From: an uncultured Eubacteriales bacterium
Lineage (GTDB): Bacteria; Bacillota; Clostridia; Christensenellales; Borkfalkiaceae
DNA length: 21,808 nucleotides
Assembly (NCBI GenBank): GCA_949745625.1
Contig: CATJZR010000128.1
Location: 1 to 21,808, forward strand
Direction of reading: 5' to 3'
The notes below the pieces were generated by a model. That model saw nothing but the letters and a program-made list of their open reading frames with translations. It ran no database searches and had not been told where the DNA came from. How positions within the stretch are numbered: position 1 is the first letter of the stretch; each line of letters opens with the position of its first letter. The position numbers and the translations under genes were made by a program. Positions 13,530 to 20,219 of this stretch are shown here, piece by piece.

Positions 13530-13562
13530 GACCCCCGCGCTGAAAAGCGCGGGGGTCTTTCT
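13530..13562 (+). terminator. Strong intrinsic terminator after the SPFH gene
   Basis: A perfect 12-bp GC-rich stem (13530-13541 with 13546-13557) with a GAAA loop, followed by TTTCTC. It starts six bases after the stop codon. Confidence 0.88.
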
Positions 13563-13591
13563 CGTAAAGTGAGGTAAACGCGTTAATTTCG

Positions 13592-13620
13592 TTTACAATA
13601 ATATTATTTGTTGTTATAAT
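13592..13620 (+). promoter_or_regulatory. SigA-type promoter of ksgA
   Basis: TTTACA (13592-13597), a 17-bp spacer and TATAAT (13615-13620). The +1 near 13627 leaves a very short leader of about 14 nt with a minimal GGA (13631-13633) before the ATG at 13641. Confidence 0.82.
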
Positions 13621-13640
13621 AGCAATATACGGACTAAAAA

Positions 13641-14453
13641 ATGGAAAACGATATTAAAACGGTGCTTGCCGAATGCGGCTTCGGCTTTAAAAAGCAATTC
13701 GGTCAAAATTTCATAACCGACAAAAATTTGCTTTCGTCGATAGTAGCGCAATCGGGTGCCGGGGCGGACGATACCGTCGTGGAAATAGGCTGCGGCGCCG
13801 GCACTCTTACACGTGCGATAGCCGAGAGAGTGAAAAAAGTAATAGCTTTCGACGTGGACAGGACCCTTCAACCCGTGCTTGCGCGCACGCTTGCTGGGCT
13901 TGACAATGCCGAGGTGATTTTCAAGGACTTTTTGAAGGTAGACCTTGCCGAGTTCGAGGGGCGAACGGGCGAATACAGGGTAATTGCCAATCTGCCCTAT
14001 TACATCACTTCCCCGCTGATAATGAAGATAGTAGAGGAAGGGAAAAAGTGCCTGTCGCTGACAGTAATGGTACAGGAAGAGGTTGCCGAGCGGCTATGCG
14101 CAATGGCGGGCACGCCCGAGTACGGCGCGATAACCGCTATGATTGCACCGCGTGCGGACTGTAAAATAATAAAGCGCGTGCCGCGAACTATGTTCTATCC
14201 CCGCCCCAACGTGGACAGCGCAGTCGTTCAGATGAGTTTTAAACCAAACGTAGTGCTGCCCGCGGCGTATAAAAAGACGGTGCACGCTGCCTTTTCCTCG
14301 CGCAGGAAAACTCTTGAAAACAATCTTGTAAACTGCTTTAAACTGACCCGTGCAGAGGCGCAGAGAATTTTAACCGAGTGCGGTATAGATTTGAAAGCCC
14401 GCGGAGAAACGCTTGACTGCGCTGAGTTTATAGCGTTAGCCGAGCTGCTTTAA
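13641..14453 (+). CDS. ksgA: 16S rRNA (adenine(1518)-N6/adenine(1519)-N6)-dimethyltransferase (270 aa)
   Basis: KsgA/RsmA, which uses S-adenosylmethionine to dimethylate two adjacent adenines in the 3' hairpin of 16S rRNA during 30S maturation. The N-terminus carries FGFKKQFGQNFITDKNLL. The SAM-binding loop is VVEIGCGAGTLT (E48-T57), and the catalytic N117-L-P-Y-Y is in the motif IANLPYYITSPL. 'MVQEEVAERL' and 'FYPRPNVDSAVV' are further family blocks, and the C-terminal helical domain contains AFSSRRKTLENNL. Length is typical (about 270-290 aa). ATG 13641 is placed shortly downstream of a consensus promoter. A similar metG-tatD-(rnmV)-ksgA order is widespread in Bacillota. Confidence 0.96.
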   Translation: MENDIKTVLAECGFGFKKQFGQNFITDKNLLSSIVAQSGAGADDTVVEIGCGAGTLTRAIAERVKKVIAFDVDRTLQPVLARTLAGLDNAEVIFKDFLKVDLAEFEGRTGEYRVIANLPYYITSPLIMKIVEEGKKCLSLTVMVQEEVAERLCAMAGTPEYGAITAMIAPRADCKIIKRVPRTMFYPRPNVDSAVVQMSFKPNVVLPAAYKKTVHAAFSSRRKTLENNLVNCFKLTRAEAQRILTECGIDLKARGETLDCAEFIALAELL

Positions 14454-14497
14454 CGGTTTAAATTTAACATTATATGCAATTTTAAAAAATAGTGTTC

Positions 14498-14523
14498 TAT
14501 CCTTTTTTTCGACGGCATACATT
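14498..14523 (+). promoter_or_regulatory. Candidate SigE-type promoter of spoIVFA-spoIVFB
   Basis: CATACATT (14516-14523) is a perfect match to the SigE -10 pattern CATACANT. TATCC (14498-14502) lies 13 bases upstream, exactly the spacing found before sipL (TATCC 4085-4089, CATA 4103). The -35 core reads CTAT rather than the usual ATA. In B. subtilis spoIVF is SigE-controlled. The sigma factor assignment is inference. Confidence 0.5.
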
Positions 14524-14554
14524 AAGGTGTAAACTCAAAAAATCGGAGGACATT

Positions 14555-15289
14555 ATGAACGAGCAGTTAGACTATGCAGAAATGCTTGAAATTCCCGTCA
14601 ACACCGTTAACGTAACGAAAAAGAAGAGTATTTTCAAGCGCAGCAAACAAAAGGCGCAGCCGCAGGACGACATTAAGGAACGCGTGGTTGAAAGCGTGAA
14701 CGAGCGTATGGGCGCGTACGTAATTTCGGAGGACGTTTCCGACCCTCCCAAGCCGGAAAAGGTAAAGACGGTAGGTAAACGCGACAAAAAGAGCGTTATA
14801 CTCTGGACGGAGGCTGCGCTTGTCGGAATAATTGCTATAGGTATTTTCATAACCAACATTTTAATGCCGTCGACGGTAATAAACACCTTTTTAAGCTCGT
14901 TTTCCGAGCCGACTAAGGAAGAACCCGTCTATTCTCAAATTGCCCTGTCTCCGATAGTCAACGACTTTTCCGACGCTGAGGTAAGCCTCAACGAGGGCGT
15001 GCTCAGCTTTACGGCGGAAGGCGGCGTATATCCCGTATGCGACGGTACCGTTTCCAAGGTTACCGAGGTTAACGGCACCTATACCATGGAAATTGCGCAT
15101 ACGTCGACGTTTACCAGCGTAATCACGGGTCTCGACGACGCGTATTCCGCAGTCGGCACGAAGGTGGCGGATAACATTCCCGTAGGTTACAGCAAAGGCG
15201 AGGCGGAAGTGCGCGTTACTCTGTACGATAACGGCGTTGCGTTAAACTGCATCAAGCTGAACGGCGAAGTCCCCGTTTGGACGGTGTAG
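14555..15289 (+). CDS. spoIVFA: SpoIVFA-like membrane protein with degenerate LytM/M23 domain (244 aa)
   Basis: Residues 1-80 are charged and cytosolic (KKKSIFKRSKQKAQPQ). One membrane helix lies at about 87-108 (ILWTEAALVGIIAIGIFITN). The rest (about 115-244) is extracytoplasmic with a LytM/M23-like beta fold: 'VYPVCDGTVSKVTEVNGTYTMEIAH', then 'GTKVADNIPVGYSKGEAEV'. The zinc-binding HxH and HxxxD of active M23 peptidases are not preserved, as in SpoIVFA, the scaffold/inhibitor that holds the SpoIVFB protease in the outer forespore membrane. A GGAGG at 14545-14549 fixes ATG 14555; the longer in-frame ATG at 14492 has no ribosome site. The one-base overlap with the SpoIVFB gene (TAGTG) strengthens the call, since sequence similarity alone would be modest. 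Confidence 0.75.
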   Translation: MNEQLDYAEMLEIPVNTVNVTKKKSIFKRSKQKAQPQDDIKERVVESVNERMGAYVISEDVSDPPKPEKVKTVGKRDKKSVILWTEAALVGIIAIGIFITNILMPSTVINTFLSSFSEPTKEEPVYSQIALSPIVNDFSDAEVSLNEGVLSFTAEGGVYPVCDGTVSKVTEVNGTYTMEIAHTSTFTSVITGLDDAYSAVGTKVADNIPVGYSKGEAEVRVTLYDNGVALNCIKLNGEVPVWTV

Positions 15290-16089
15290 TGAAAATAACC
15301 CTTCACCCGCTGTTTATAGCGCTCGGTTTGGTAACCGCCCTGTTCGGCGGACTGCCGATATATATAATCTACGCATTGACCGCGCTCCTTCACGAGTGCG
15401 GTCATATATTTTGCGCCGCGCGTATGGGCTTTAAGTGCGAAAAAATAAGTCTTATGCCCTACGGCGCCGCGGCAATCTGCGATACCGACGGAATACGCGC
15501 CCGCGACGAGGTAAGGCTTGCGCTTGCGGGGCCTGCAGTAAACGCGTTTATGTGCGTGCTATGCGCGGGGCTATGGTGGTTTTATCCCGTAACTTACGGC
15601 TATACCGATACGGTGTTCAACGCAAACGCGGTAATGCTTGCCATTAATCTTTTACCTGCATATCCGCTTGACGGCGGGCGCGCGTTTTCGGGGCTTTTAA
15701 GTCAGTTTATGCTTAAAAAGCGCGTGGGGCTTATTCTGCGCGGAATGAGTATCGCGGTGTCGGCAGCGCTCGTGCTCGTATTCTTTCTCGCGTATAAAAA
15801 TGCGTCGCTTCTCATATTCGCGGCGTTTCTGTCGGCTTCCGCGTTCGGCAAGGACGTCGCCCTGCTGCGCACGGGTTTCCGCCCCAAAAAGATAAAGCGC
15901 GGCAGAGAAATGCGGCATATCATGCTCAACGACAGCTCGACGTTCAAAGACGCGCTTAGGTATATCGACGATTCGAAGTACTGCGTGTTTCAGTTTTATT
16001 CGGACGGTATGCTTGACGAGATAACAGAGGAAGAGCTTTTCGAAATGCTGGAAACGCGCAGCATTTACGACAGAGTTTCCGAAAATTAA
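15289..16089 (+). CDS. spoIVFB: SpoIVFB-like intramembrane site-2 metalloprotease (266 aa)
   Basis: An M50/site-2-protease family membrane enzyme. The zinc motif is H35-E-C-G-H39 in 'ALLHECGHIFCAARMG'. The third ligand is D128 in 'LPAYPLDGGRAFSGLL'. About five or six hydrophobic segments are visible between residues 8 and 190. The cytosolic C-terminal part (about 205-266) resembles the CBS-type domain of SpoIVFB, which senses the pro-SigK substrate and ATP. In Bacillus it cleaves pro-SigK in the mother cell; the substrate in this organism is not shown. GTG 15289, overlapping the spoIVFA TAG by one base, gives the family-typical N-terminus (M)KITLHPLF and is preferred over TTG 15277. It depends on upstream translation, as no separate strong ribosome site is seen. 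Confidence 0.88.
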   Translation: MKITLHPLFIALGLVTALFGGLPIYIIYALTALLHECGHIFCAARMGFKCEKISLMPYGAAAICDTDGIRARDEVRLALAGPAVNAFMCVLCAGLWWFYPVTYGYTDTVFNANAVMLAINLLPAYPLDGGRAFSGLLSQFMLKKRVGLILRGMSIAVSAALVLVFFLAYKNASLLIFAAFLSASAFGKDVALLRTGFRPKKIKRGREMRHIMLNDSSTFKDALRYIDDSKYCVFQFYSDGMLDEITEEELFEMLETRSIYDRVSEN

Positions 16090-16118
16090 ACCCCGACCGT
16101 ATCGGTCGGGGTTATTTG
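16090..16118. terminator. Bidirectional terminator between spoIVFB and the phospholipase-like gene
   Basis: A perfect 10-bp stem ACCCCGACCG (16090-16099) with CGGTCGGGGT (16103-16112) and a TAT loop. TTATTTG follows on the plus strand, and the AATTTTC complement gives T-rich sequence on the minus strand. It lies directly between two convergent stop codons. Confidence 0.8.
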
Positions 16119-16780
16119 TCGAGAAAGCTTCCTCCGAAAATTTCGGGGTCGATATTGCCGTCCAGCACGCATTCGACGGCGGTTATTCCGAGAGCCACGG
16201 CTTTGTCTACCTCGCCCGAAAGCATTGCAAAGTCGTACCTGCATTTGTAGTCCTGGCGTTTGGTTCCGTAGCTATACTTCGTCCAGGTAAAGTGGCGCTT
16301 TAAGCACCTTTCCACGCCCGAAATAGTGATAAGCGGTTCTACGTGCTTCATGCTGTCGTATACGGGACCCGTGCACGCCATCACGCTTTCCTTGGGAAGG
16401 ATACGCCTGCGCATCTTGTATTTGCGGCTGATGTAAAGCCCTAAATCGCTTTCGAAGCTGTTGTGCGCAAGGGGCGAGCGTCTGCCTCGCTCGTATTCGT
16501 AAACGTGGGGATGAAGGGTGGTATCGAGAGCGTAATGCGTGGCGTATCCCGCGGCGTAACTTTCGTTGCCCTTTATAAGCTGTTCGAATAAGTATACCGC
16601 GTTTTTGCGGTGCAGCTCGCGCCCGAGGTTGTCGCGCGGTCTTAACCTGTACGCGAAAAATATATCCCCGCCCTGAGCCCCTACGAGATAGAGTGTCTTA
16701 TCAAGCCGTTTTCTGTAATTGGGATTAAGTTGTTCGTAAATCACGTCGGCGGCAATGCCGTGCGAAAAATAATCAGGCAC
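16112..16780 (-). CDS. Zinc-dependent phospholipase C-like protein (222 aa)
   Basis: Belongs by motif to the zinc-dependent phospholipase C superfamily (PF00882-like), a group of mostly uncharacterised bacterial proteins as well as clostridial alpha-toxin-type enzymes. Candidate metal ligands follow the family order: H7 (SHGIAADVIYE), D39 (GAQGGDIFF), H57, then H82, D86, H90 and H92 in 'ATHYALDTTLHPHVYEY'. There is no signal peptide, unlike secreted phospholipases, so it is probably cytoplasmic and its substrate is unknown. The start is GTG (16778-16780), one base after the stop of the upstream glycosylase gene. No independent ribosome site is evident, so translation is probably coupled. It is transcribed from the promoter at 17622-17650. 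Confidence 0.78.
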   Translation of the reverse strand: MPDYFSHGIAADVIYEQLNPNYRKRLDKTLYLVGAQGGDIFFAYRLRPRDNLGRELHRKNAVYLFEQLIKGNESYAAGYATHYALDTTLHPHVYEYERGRRSPLAHNSFESDLGLYISRKYKMRRRILPKESVMACTGPVYDSMKHVEPLITISGVERCLKRHFTWTKYSYGTKRQDYKCRYDFAMLSGEVDKAVALGITAVECVLDGNIDPEIFGGSFLDK

Positions 16781-16781
16781 G

Positions 16782-17603
16782 TTATAAGTTTAACCGTTTT
16801 CCGTAAAAAAGATACTGTTGAATGTAACCGGAATGTTCCCCGAACGTGTCGGTCAGGTACCCGGCAATTTTCGTTCTGTCTTTAAGCGTGCCCTTAAAGT
16901 CTTCGAAATACACTTTTTCAATCCAGGTATCTACGGGGAAGCTGTCCGTCTTGCGGAAGCCGAAAAACGCAACGCAGTCCGCAACCTTGGGCCCTATGCC
17001 TTTGTATGTCAAAAGCGCCTTTTTAAGCTGCGCCGTGGGCAGCGCGTCAAGCCCGTCTATGCCCTCGGTAAAAATCCTTTGGGCGGTGGCTTTAAGGTAT
17101 TCGTCCCTGTATCCCGCACCCGACTCTTTAAAGACGCTTAAGTCTGCGTCGGCAAGGGCGGCGGTAGAGGGAAATGCGCGGTATTCGCCGAAGGGCGAGC
17201 TCATTTTTTCGCCCAGCCGTTCGCATATACGCCCGATAATGCCTTTTATCCGCGGAATGTTGTTGTTCTGCGAAATTATGAACGAGTATATCATTTCCTC
17301 ACGGTTCTGGTTGAGTATCCTCAGTCCGCTGCAAAGGTTCGCGCTTTTGGTCAGCAGCGGTATGTTAAATGCGCACGCCGCCTCTACGATAGCCTTATAA
17401 TCGCGGTCAAGGTCGAAATATCCGTAAAAATAATCGCAGTCGTCGCTTTCGATTACCGTCTTTGCGCCTTCTCCGTAAACGTAGGCGATTTTATCGGCGG
17501 AATTTATAAGGTAACCGTTTTTATACGGCGCGAAGCGGAAAACCTGCCCGCATTCCAGCGTGTCCTTGGGGTTGAAGTAGCGTGAATCGTAATCTATTTT
17601 CAT
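16782..17603 (-). CDS. ogg: 8-oxoguanine DNA glycosylase/AP lyase, OGG1 type (273 aa)
   Basis: A helix-hairpin-helix base excision repair enzyme. The N-terminal OGG-type beta domain opens with 'NPKDTLECGQVFRF', the family 'TLxxGQxFRW' signature. The region 'EEMIYSFIISQNNNIPRIKGII' matches the 'SFICSSNNNIxRI' block. The HhH hairpin KGIGPKVADCVAFFGF supplies the catalytic Lys K206, and SFPVDTWI supplies the catalytic Asp D225. The predicted reaction is excision of 8-oxoguanine opposite cytosine with beta-elimination at the abasic site. AAAGGA seven bases upstream supports ATG 17601-17603. A consensus SigA promoter (TTGACA-17-TATAAT) precedes it. It is first gene of a two-gene operon. Confidence 0.93.
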   Translation of the reverse strand: MKIDYDSRYFNPKDTLECGQVFRFAPYKNGYLINSADKIAYVYGEGAKTVIESDDCDYFYGYFDLDRDYKAIVEAACAFNIPLLTKSANLCSGLRILNQNREEMIYSFIISQNNNIPRIKGIIGRICERLGEKMSSPFGEYRAFPSTAALADADLSVFKESGAGYRDEYLKATAQRIFTEGIDGLDALPTAQLKKALLTYKGIGPKVADCVAFFGFRKTDSFPVDTWIEKVYFEDFKGTLKDRTKIAGYLTDTFGEHSGYIQQYLFYGKRLNL

Positions 17604-17621
17604 AAGTAAATCCTTTATTTG

Positions 17622-17650
17622 ATTATAGTTTTTTGTGGCGCTTCTGTCAA
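17622..17650 (-). promoter_or_regulatory. Consensus SigA promoter of the ogg operon
   Basis: On the minus strand TTGACA (17650-17645) and TATAAT (17627-17622) are separated by 17 bp, a perfect match in both boxes and spacing and the best promoter in the window. The leader is short, about 12-15 nt, and carries AAAGGA before the ATG. Confidence 0.9.
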
Positions 17651-17677
17651 CCTAAACCGATAAATGATACGATATTG

Positions 17678-17698
17678 CCCGGGCTTTTTAAGCGCGGG
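17678..17698 (+). other. GC-rich inverted repeat upstream of gerKA
   Basis: CCCGGGCTT (17678-17686) and AAGCGCGGG (17690-17698) can form a 9-bp stem with one G-G mismatch and a TTT loop. The following bases (ATAATTATTAAAC) are AT-rich but not a T-run, so it is a poor terminator. It may be an operator-like dyad or chance. Confidence 0.35.
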
Positions 17699-17727
17699 AT
17701 AATTATTAAACTTTTACGGATAATATT
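17697..17727 (+). promoter_or_regulatory. Possible forespore (SigF/SigG-like) promoter of the ger operon
   Basis: GGATA (17697-17701), 16 bases, then GGATAATATT (17718-17727). This loosely resembles forespore promoters (G-N-ATA -35; GG-rich -10), expected for gerA-type operons, but mismatches the consensus at several positions. Read as SigA, GATAAT (17719-17724) lies exactly six bases before the ATG at 17731 but has no -35. No Shine-Dalgarno sequence precedes the ATG. Confidence 0.3.
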
Positions 17728-17730
17728 TCT

Positions 17731-19158
17731 ATGGTAACACTGGAAAAAAATATAAAGAGCGTAAAGGATAAGCTTCCCTCAGAGGATATTATCGTCTTTG
17801 AATTCGACTCGCTCAGCGGCAAGCGGTTCGCGGCGATTTACGCGGACGGAATAGCCGACAAGCAGCTTTTGGGCGAGCTCGTGGCAAAGCCTCTGCGCGC
17901 TGCGAAGAGCGACGAAAAGCTTGAAGATATTAAAAAGCTGCTCGCCTCGCCCGAGGTCAAGGACGGCGGCAAGATAGAGGACGCCGTAAAGGAAATTTCC
18001 GACGGTAACGCGGTGCTGTTCGTGGACGAAGAAAAGGAATTCTTTATAATAGGTCTTAAAAATCCCCCTGGCAGAACGGTGGCGGAGCCGCCCACGCAGG
18101 TGGCTATCAAGGGTCCGCGCGAGGGGTTTACAGAGGATATAAAGACTAATCTCGGACTTGTCAGAAAGCGCCTTAAAAGCGAAAAGCTGCACGTAAAAAC
18201 TCTTAAAAGCGGCAAGCAGTCGGACACCTCGGTTGCGATAATTTATATCGAGGGCGTCTGTCCCGAGGGACTGCCCGAGCGAATTGAAAGGGAAATCGCG
18301 TCAAAGCAAATAGATATAGTTCCCGACTCCTCGTATATATCGCAGTTTATTTCAAAAAAGCCGCGCTCGCTTTTCAAGCGCAACGGCACTGCGGAAAAGC
18401 CCGACGTTTTCTGCGCGAAAATTTCAGAGGGCAGGGTTGGCATTATCGTCGACGGCTCGCCGATAGCGCTTACCGTCCCCTATATGATAGTAGAGGATTT
18501 TCAGACAGTAGAGGACTACTATCAGGTTTCGTACCGCTCGACCGTACTGCGTATACTCAGGCTGGTTTCGCTTGTTATTGGTGTGTTTTTGCCTGCGTTC
18601 TACGTATCTGCGCAGCTTTTCAAAATACAACTTATTCCTTATAGGCTGCTTCTGAAAATATCCAGCTCGGTTTCGGGACTTGCGCTGTCGCCGAGCGTCG
18701 AAATGTTTTTAACGCTGTTCTTGCTGGAAGTCCTTATAGAGGCGTCAATCCGAATGCCCAAGTACGTCGGGCTTGCAATGTCGGTCGTCGGAGCTTTGGT
18801 TCTCGGCGACACCGCTGTGCAGGCGGGCATAATTTCAACTCCTGCGATAATCATAATCGCGTTTTCGGCAATATGCCTTTTTACCACGCCCGACCTTGTG
18901 GAAACGACTACGACTTTGAGGTGGGTGTACCTGATAATAGGCGGCAGCCTCGGACCGTTCGGCGTAGTGCTGTTTACCGCGTTTTTGATATGCTATCTCG
19001 TTTCCGAGCAGACATACGGCGTGCCGCTGTTCGCTCCGTTCGCGCCGCTTATAAAAAGCGATTTGCACGACAGTATGGTAAAGGCTAATATGTACTCGCT
19101 GAAAACCCGCCCCGAGGTATTCAAGGCCAAAAATAAAGTGAGGGTTAAAAACAAATGA
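17731..19158 (+). CDS. gerKA: Spore germination receptor subunit A, GerA/GerKA family (475 aa)
   Basis: The A subunit of a germinant receptor in the spore inner membrane. Residues 1-260 are soluble, with the family motif GPREGFTEDIKTNLGLVRKR (about 129-148) and 'YIEGVCPEGLPERIEREI'. The C-terminal half holds about five membrane helices ('ILRLVSLVIGVFLPAFYVSA', 'VGLAMSVVGALVLGDTAVQA', 'AIIIIAFSAICLFTTPDLVE', 'YLIIGGSLGPFGVVLFTAFL') and the conserved 'EVLIEASIRMP'. Length matches B. subtilis GerAA (about 480 aa). GerAA oligomers form a germinant-gated ion channel in recent models. It is first in an A-B-C operon, overlapping gerKB by 4 bases (ATGA). The symbol gives the family; the germinant cannot be predicted. 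Confidence 0.93.
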   Translation: MVTLEKNIKSVKDKLPSEDIIVFEFDSLSGKRFAAIYADGIADKQLLGELVAKPLRAAKSDEKLEDIKKLLASPEVKDGGKIEDAVKEISDGNAVLFVDEEKEFFIIGLKNPPGRTVAEPPTQVAIKGPREGFTEDIKTNLGLVRKRLKSEKLHVKTLKSGKQSDTSVAIIYIEGVCPEGLPERIEREIASKQIDIVPDSSYISQFISKKPRSLFKRNGTAEKPDVFCAKISEGRVGIIVDGSPIALTVPYMIVEDFQTVEDYYQVSYRSTVLRILRLVSLVIGVFLPAFYVSAQLFKIQLIPYRLLLKISSSVSGLALSPSVEMFLTLFLLEVLIEASIRMPKYVGLAMSVVGALVLGDTAVQAGIISTPAIIIIAFSAICLFTTPDLVETTTTLRWVYLIIGGSLGPFGVVLFTAFLICYLVSEQTYGVPLFAPFAPLIKSDLHDSMVKANMYSLKTRPEVFKAKNKVRVKNK

Positions 19159-20219
19159 GCTCGAAAATAAGCGTAAGACAAATTTGCTTCATAATGCTGA
19201 TATATACCGCGGTATCCAAATTCATTCTGTATCCTACGCAGCTAAGCGCCGAAAGCGGCAGGGATTTGCTGTTTTCCGCACTTATAAACTTTGCGCTTCA
19301 AGGCGCTTTCGTTTGGGCGGTAAGCTTTCTTTGCTCACGCACGGATAAAACCTTTTTTGCGCTTATCGAGGGCACTTTGGGCAATATCGTTGCAAGAATA
19401 GTTTACGGGCTTTTCGCACTGTTTTTTATAGTCTGCACAATAATACCCCTGTTCGAGCAAAAGTTGTACGTTCACGCGATTTTTTACGACACAATTCCTT
19501 CGCTTCTGATATTCTTGCCCATATTTTTCTTTACGGTTTACGCCGCGTACAAGGGCTTTGAAAATATCGGAAGGTGCGCGGACATCTGTCTGCCGTTGTT
19601 CCTGCTGTCGATGCTGTTGATTTTTGTCATGTCCCTGCACGAGGTGCGTTGGGATAATTTCCTGCCCGTATTCAAGCAGCCCTCTAAGGTATTTCAAAGC
19701 TCGCTTGCAAGCGCGTGCCGCTTCGCCGAGCCCGCATTTCTTCTGATGTTTATGGGGCACTTCAAATACGAAAAGGGCGACGCGGCGAAAATAACTCTTT
19801 CATATATCGGCGGCGCGGTTTTCGTAATGCTGGTGCTTGCGGCGTTCTACGGAATTTACGGCGATTTGGCGCAGTCGCGTCAGTTTGCAATTTCAAAAAT
19901 TTCTCTGTTCTTTCCCGCGATTGAATTGCTTGGCAGAATAGACCTTATCGCACTGTATGTGCTTGAAATCGTCATGTTGTTCGCGTTAGTGCTGAACATT
20001 CAGCTTGCCGTGCACTGCATAGAGTGCTGCACGGGCTATAAAAACCGGGCGGTGCTGTCGGTCGCAATCAACGCGGCGTTCCTCATTTTCATAATCGTGT
20101 TCGACAACAATTTCAATGCAATCAACACGATTTGGTCCAAATGGATGTGGATAGTTTTCCTTATTTTTGCAAACGCCGTTCCGCTTTCGGGCTGGCTTAT
20201 GAGGAGGAAAAATGATTAA
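19155..20219 (+). CDS. gerKB: Spore germination receptor subunit B, GerB/GerKB family (354 aa)
   Basis: A ten-helix transporter-like (APC superfamily) subunit that binds germinant in GerA-type receptors. The N-terminus 'KISVRQICFIMLIYTAVSKF' is the typical first helix with 'ILYPTQLSAESGRD'. Later family phrases are 'PAFLLMFMGHFKYEKGDAAK' and 'FPAIELLGRIDLIALYVLEI'. Length is typical (about 360 aa). Translation is probably coupled to gerKA through the ATGA overlap. Its 3' end contains the GAGGAGG ribosome site of gerKC and overlaps that gene by 8 bases. Confidence 0.93.
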   Translation: MSSKISVRQICFIMLIYTAVSKFILYPTQLSAESGRDLLFSALINFALQGAFVWAVSFLCSRTDKTFFALIEGTLGNIVARIVYGLFALFFIVCTIIPLFEQKLYVHAIFYDTIPSLLIFLPIFFFTVYAAYKGFENIGRCADICLPLFLLSMLLIFVMSLHEVRWDNFLPVFKQPSKVFQSSLASACRFAEPAFLLMFMGHFKYEKGDAAKITLSYIGGAVFVMLVLAAFYGIYGDLAQSRQFAISKISLFFPAIELLGRIDLIALYVLEIVMLFALVLNIQLAVHCIECCTGYKNRAVLSVAINAAFLIFIIVFDNNFNAINTIWSKWMWIVFLIFANAVPLSGWLMRRKND

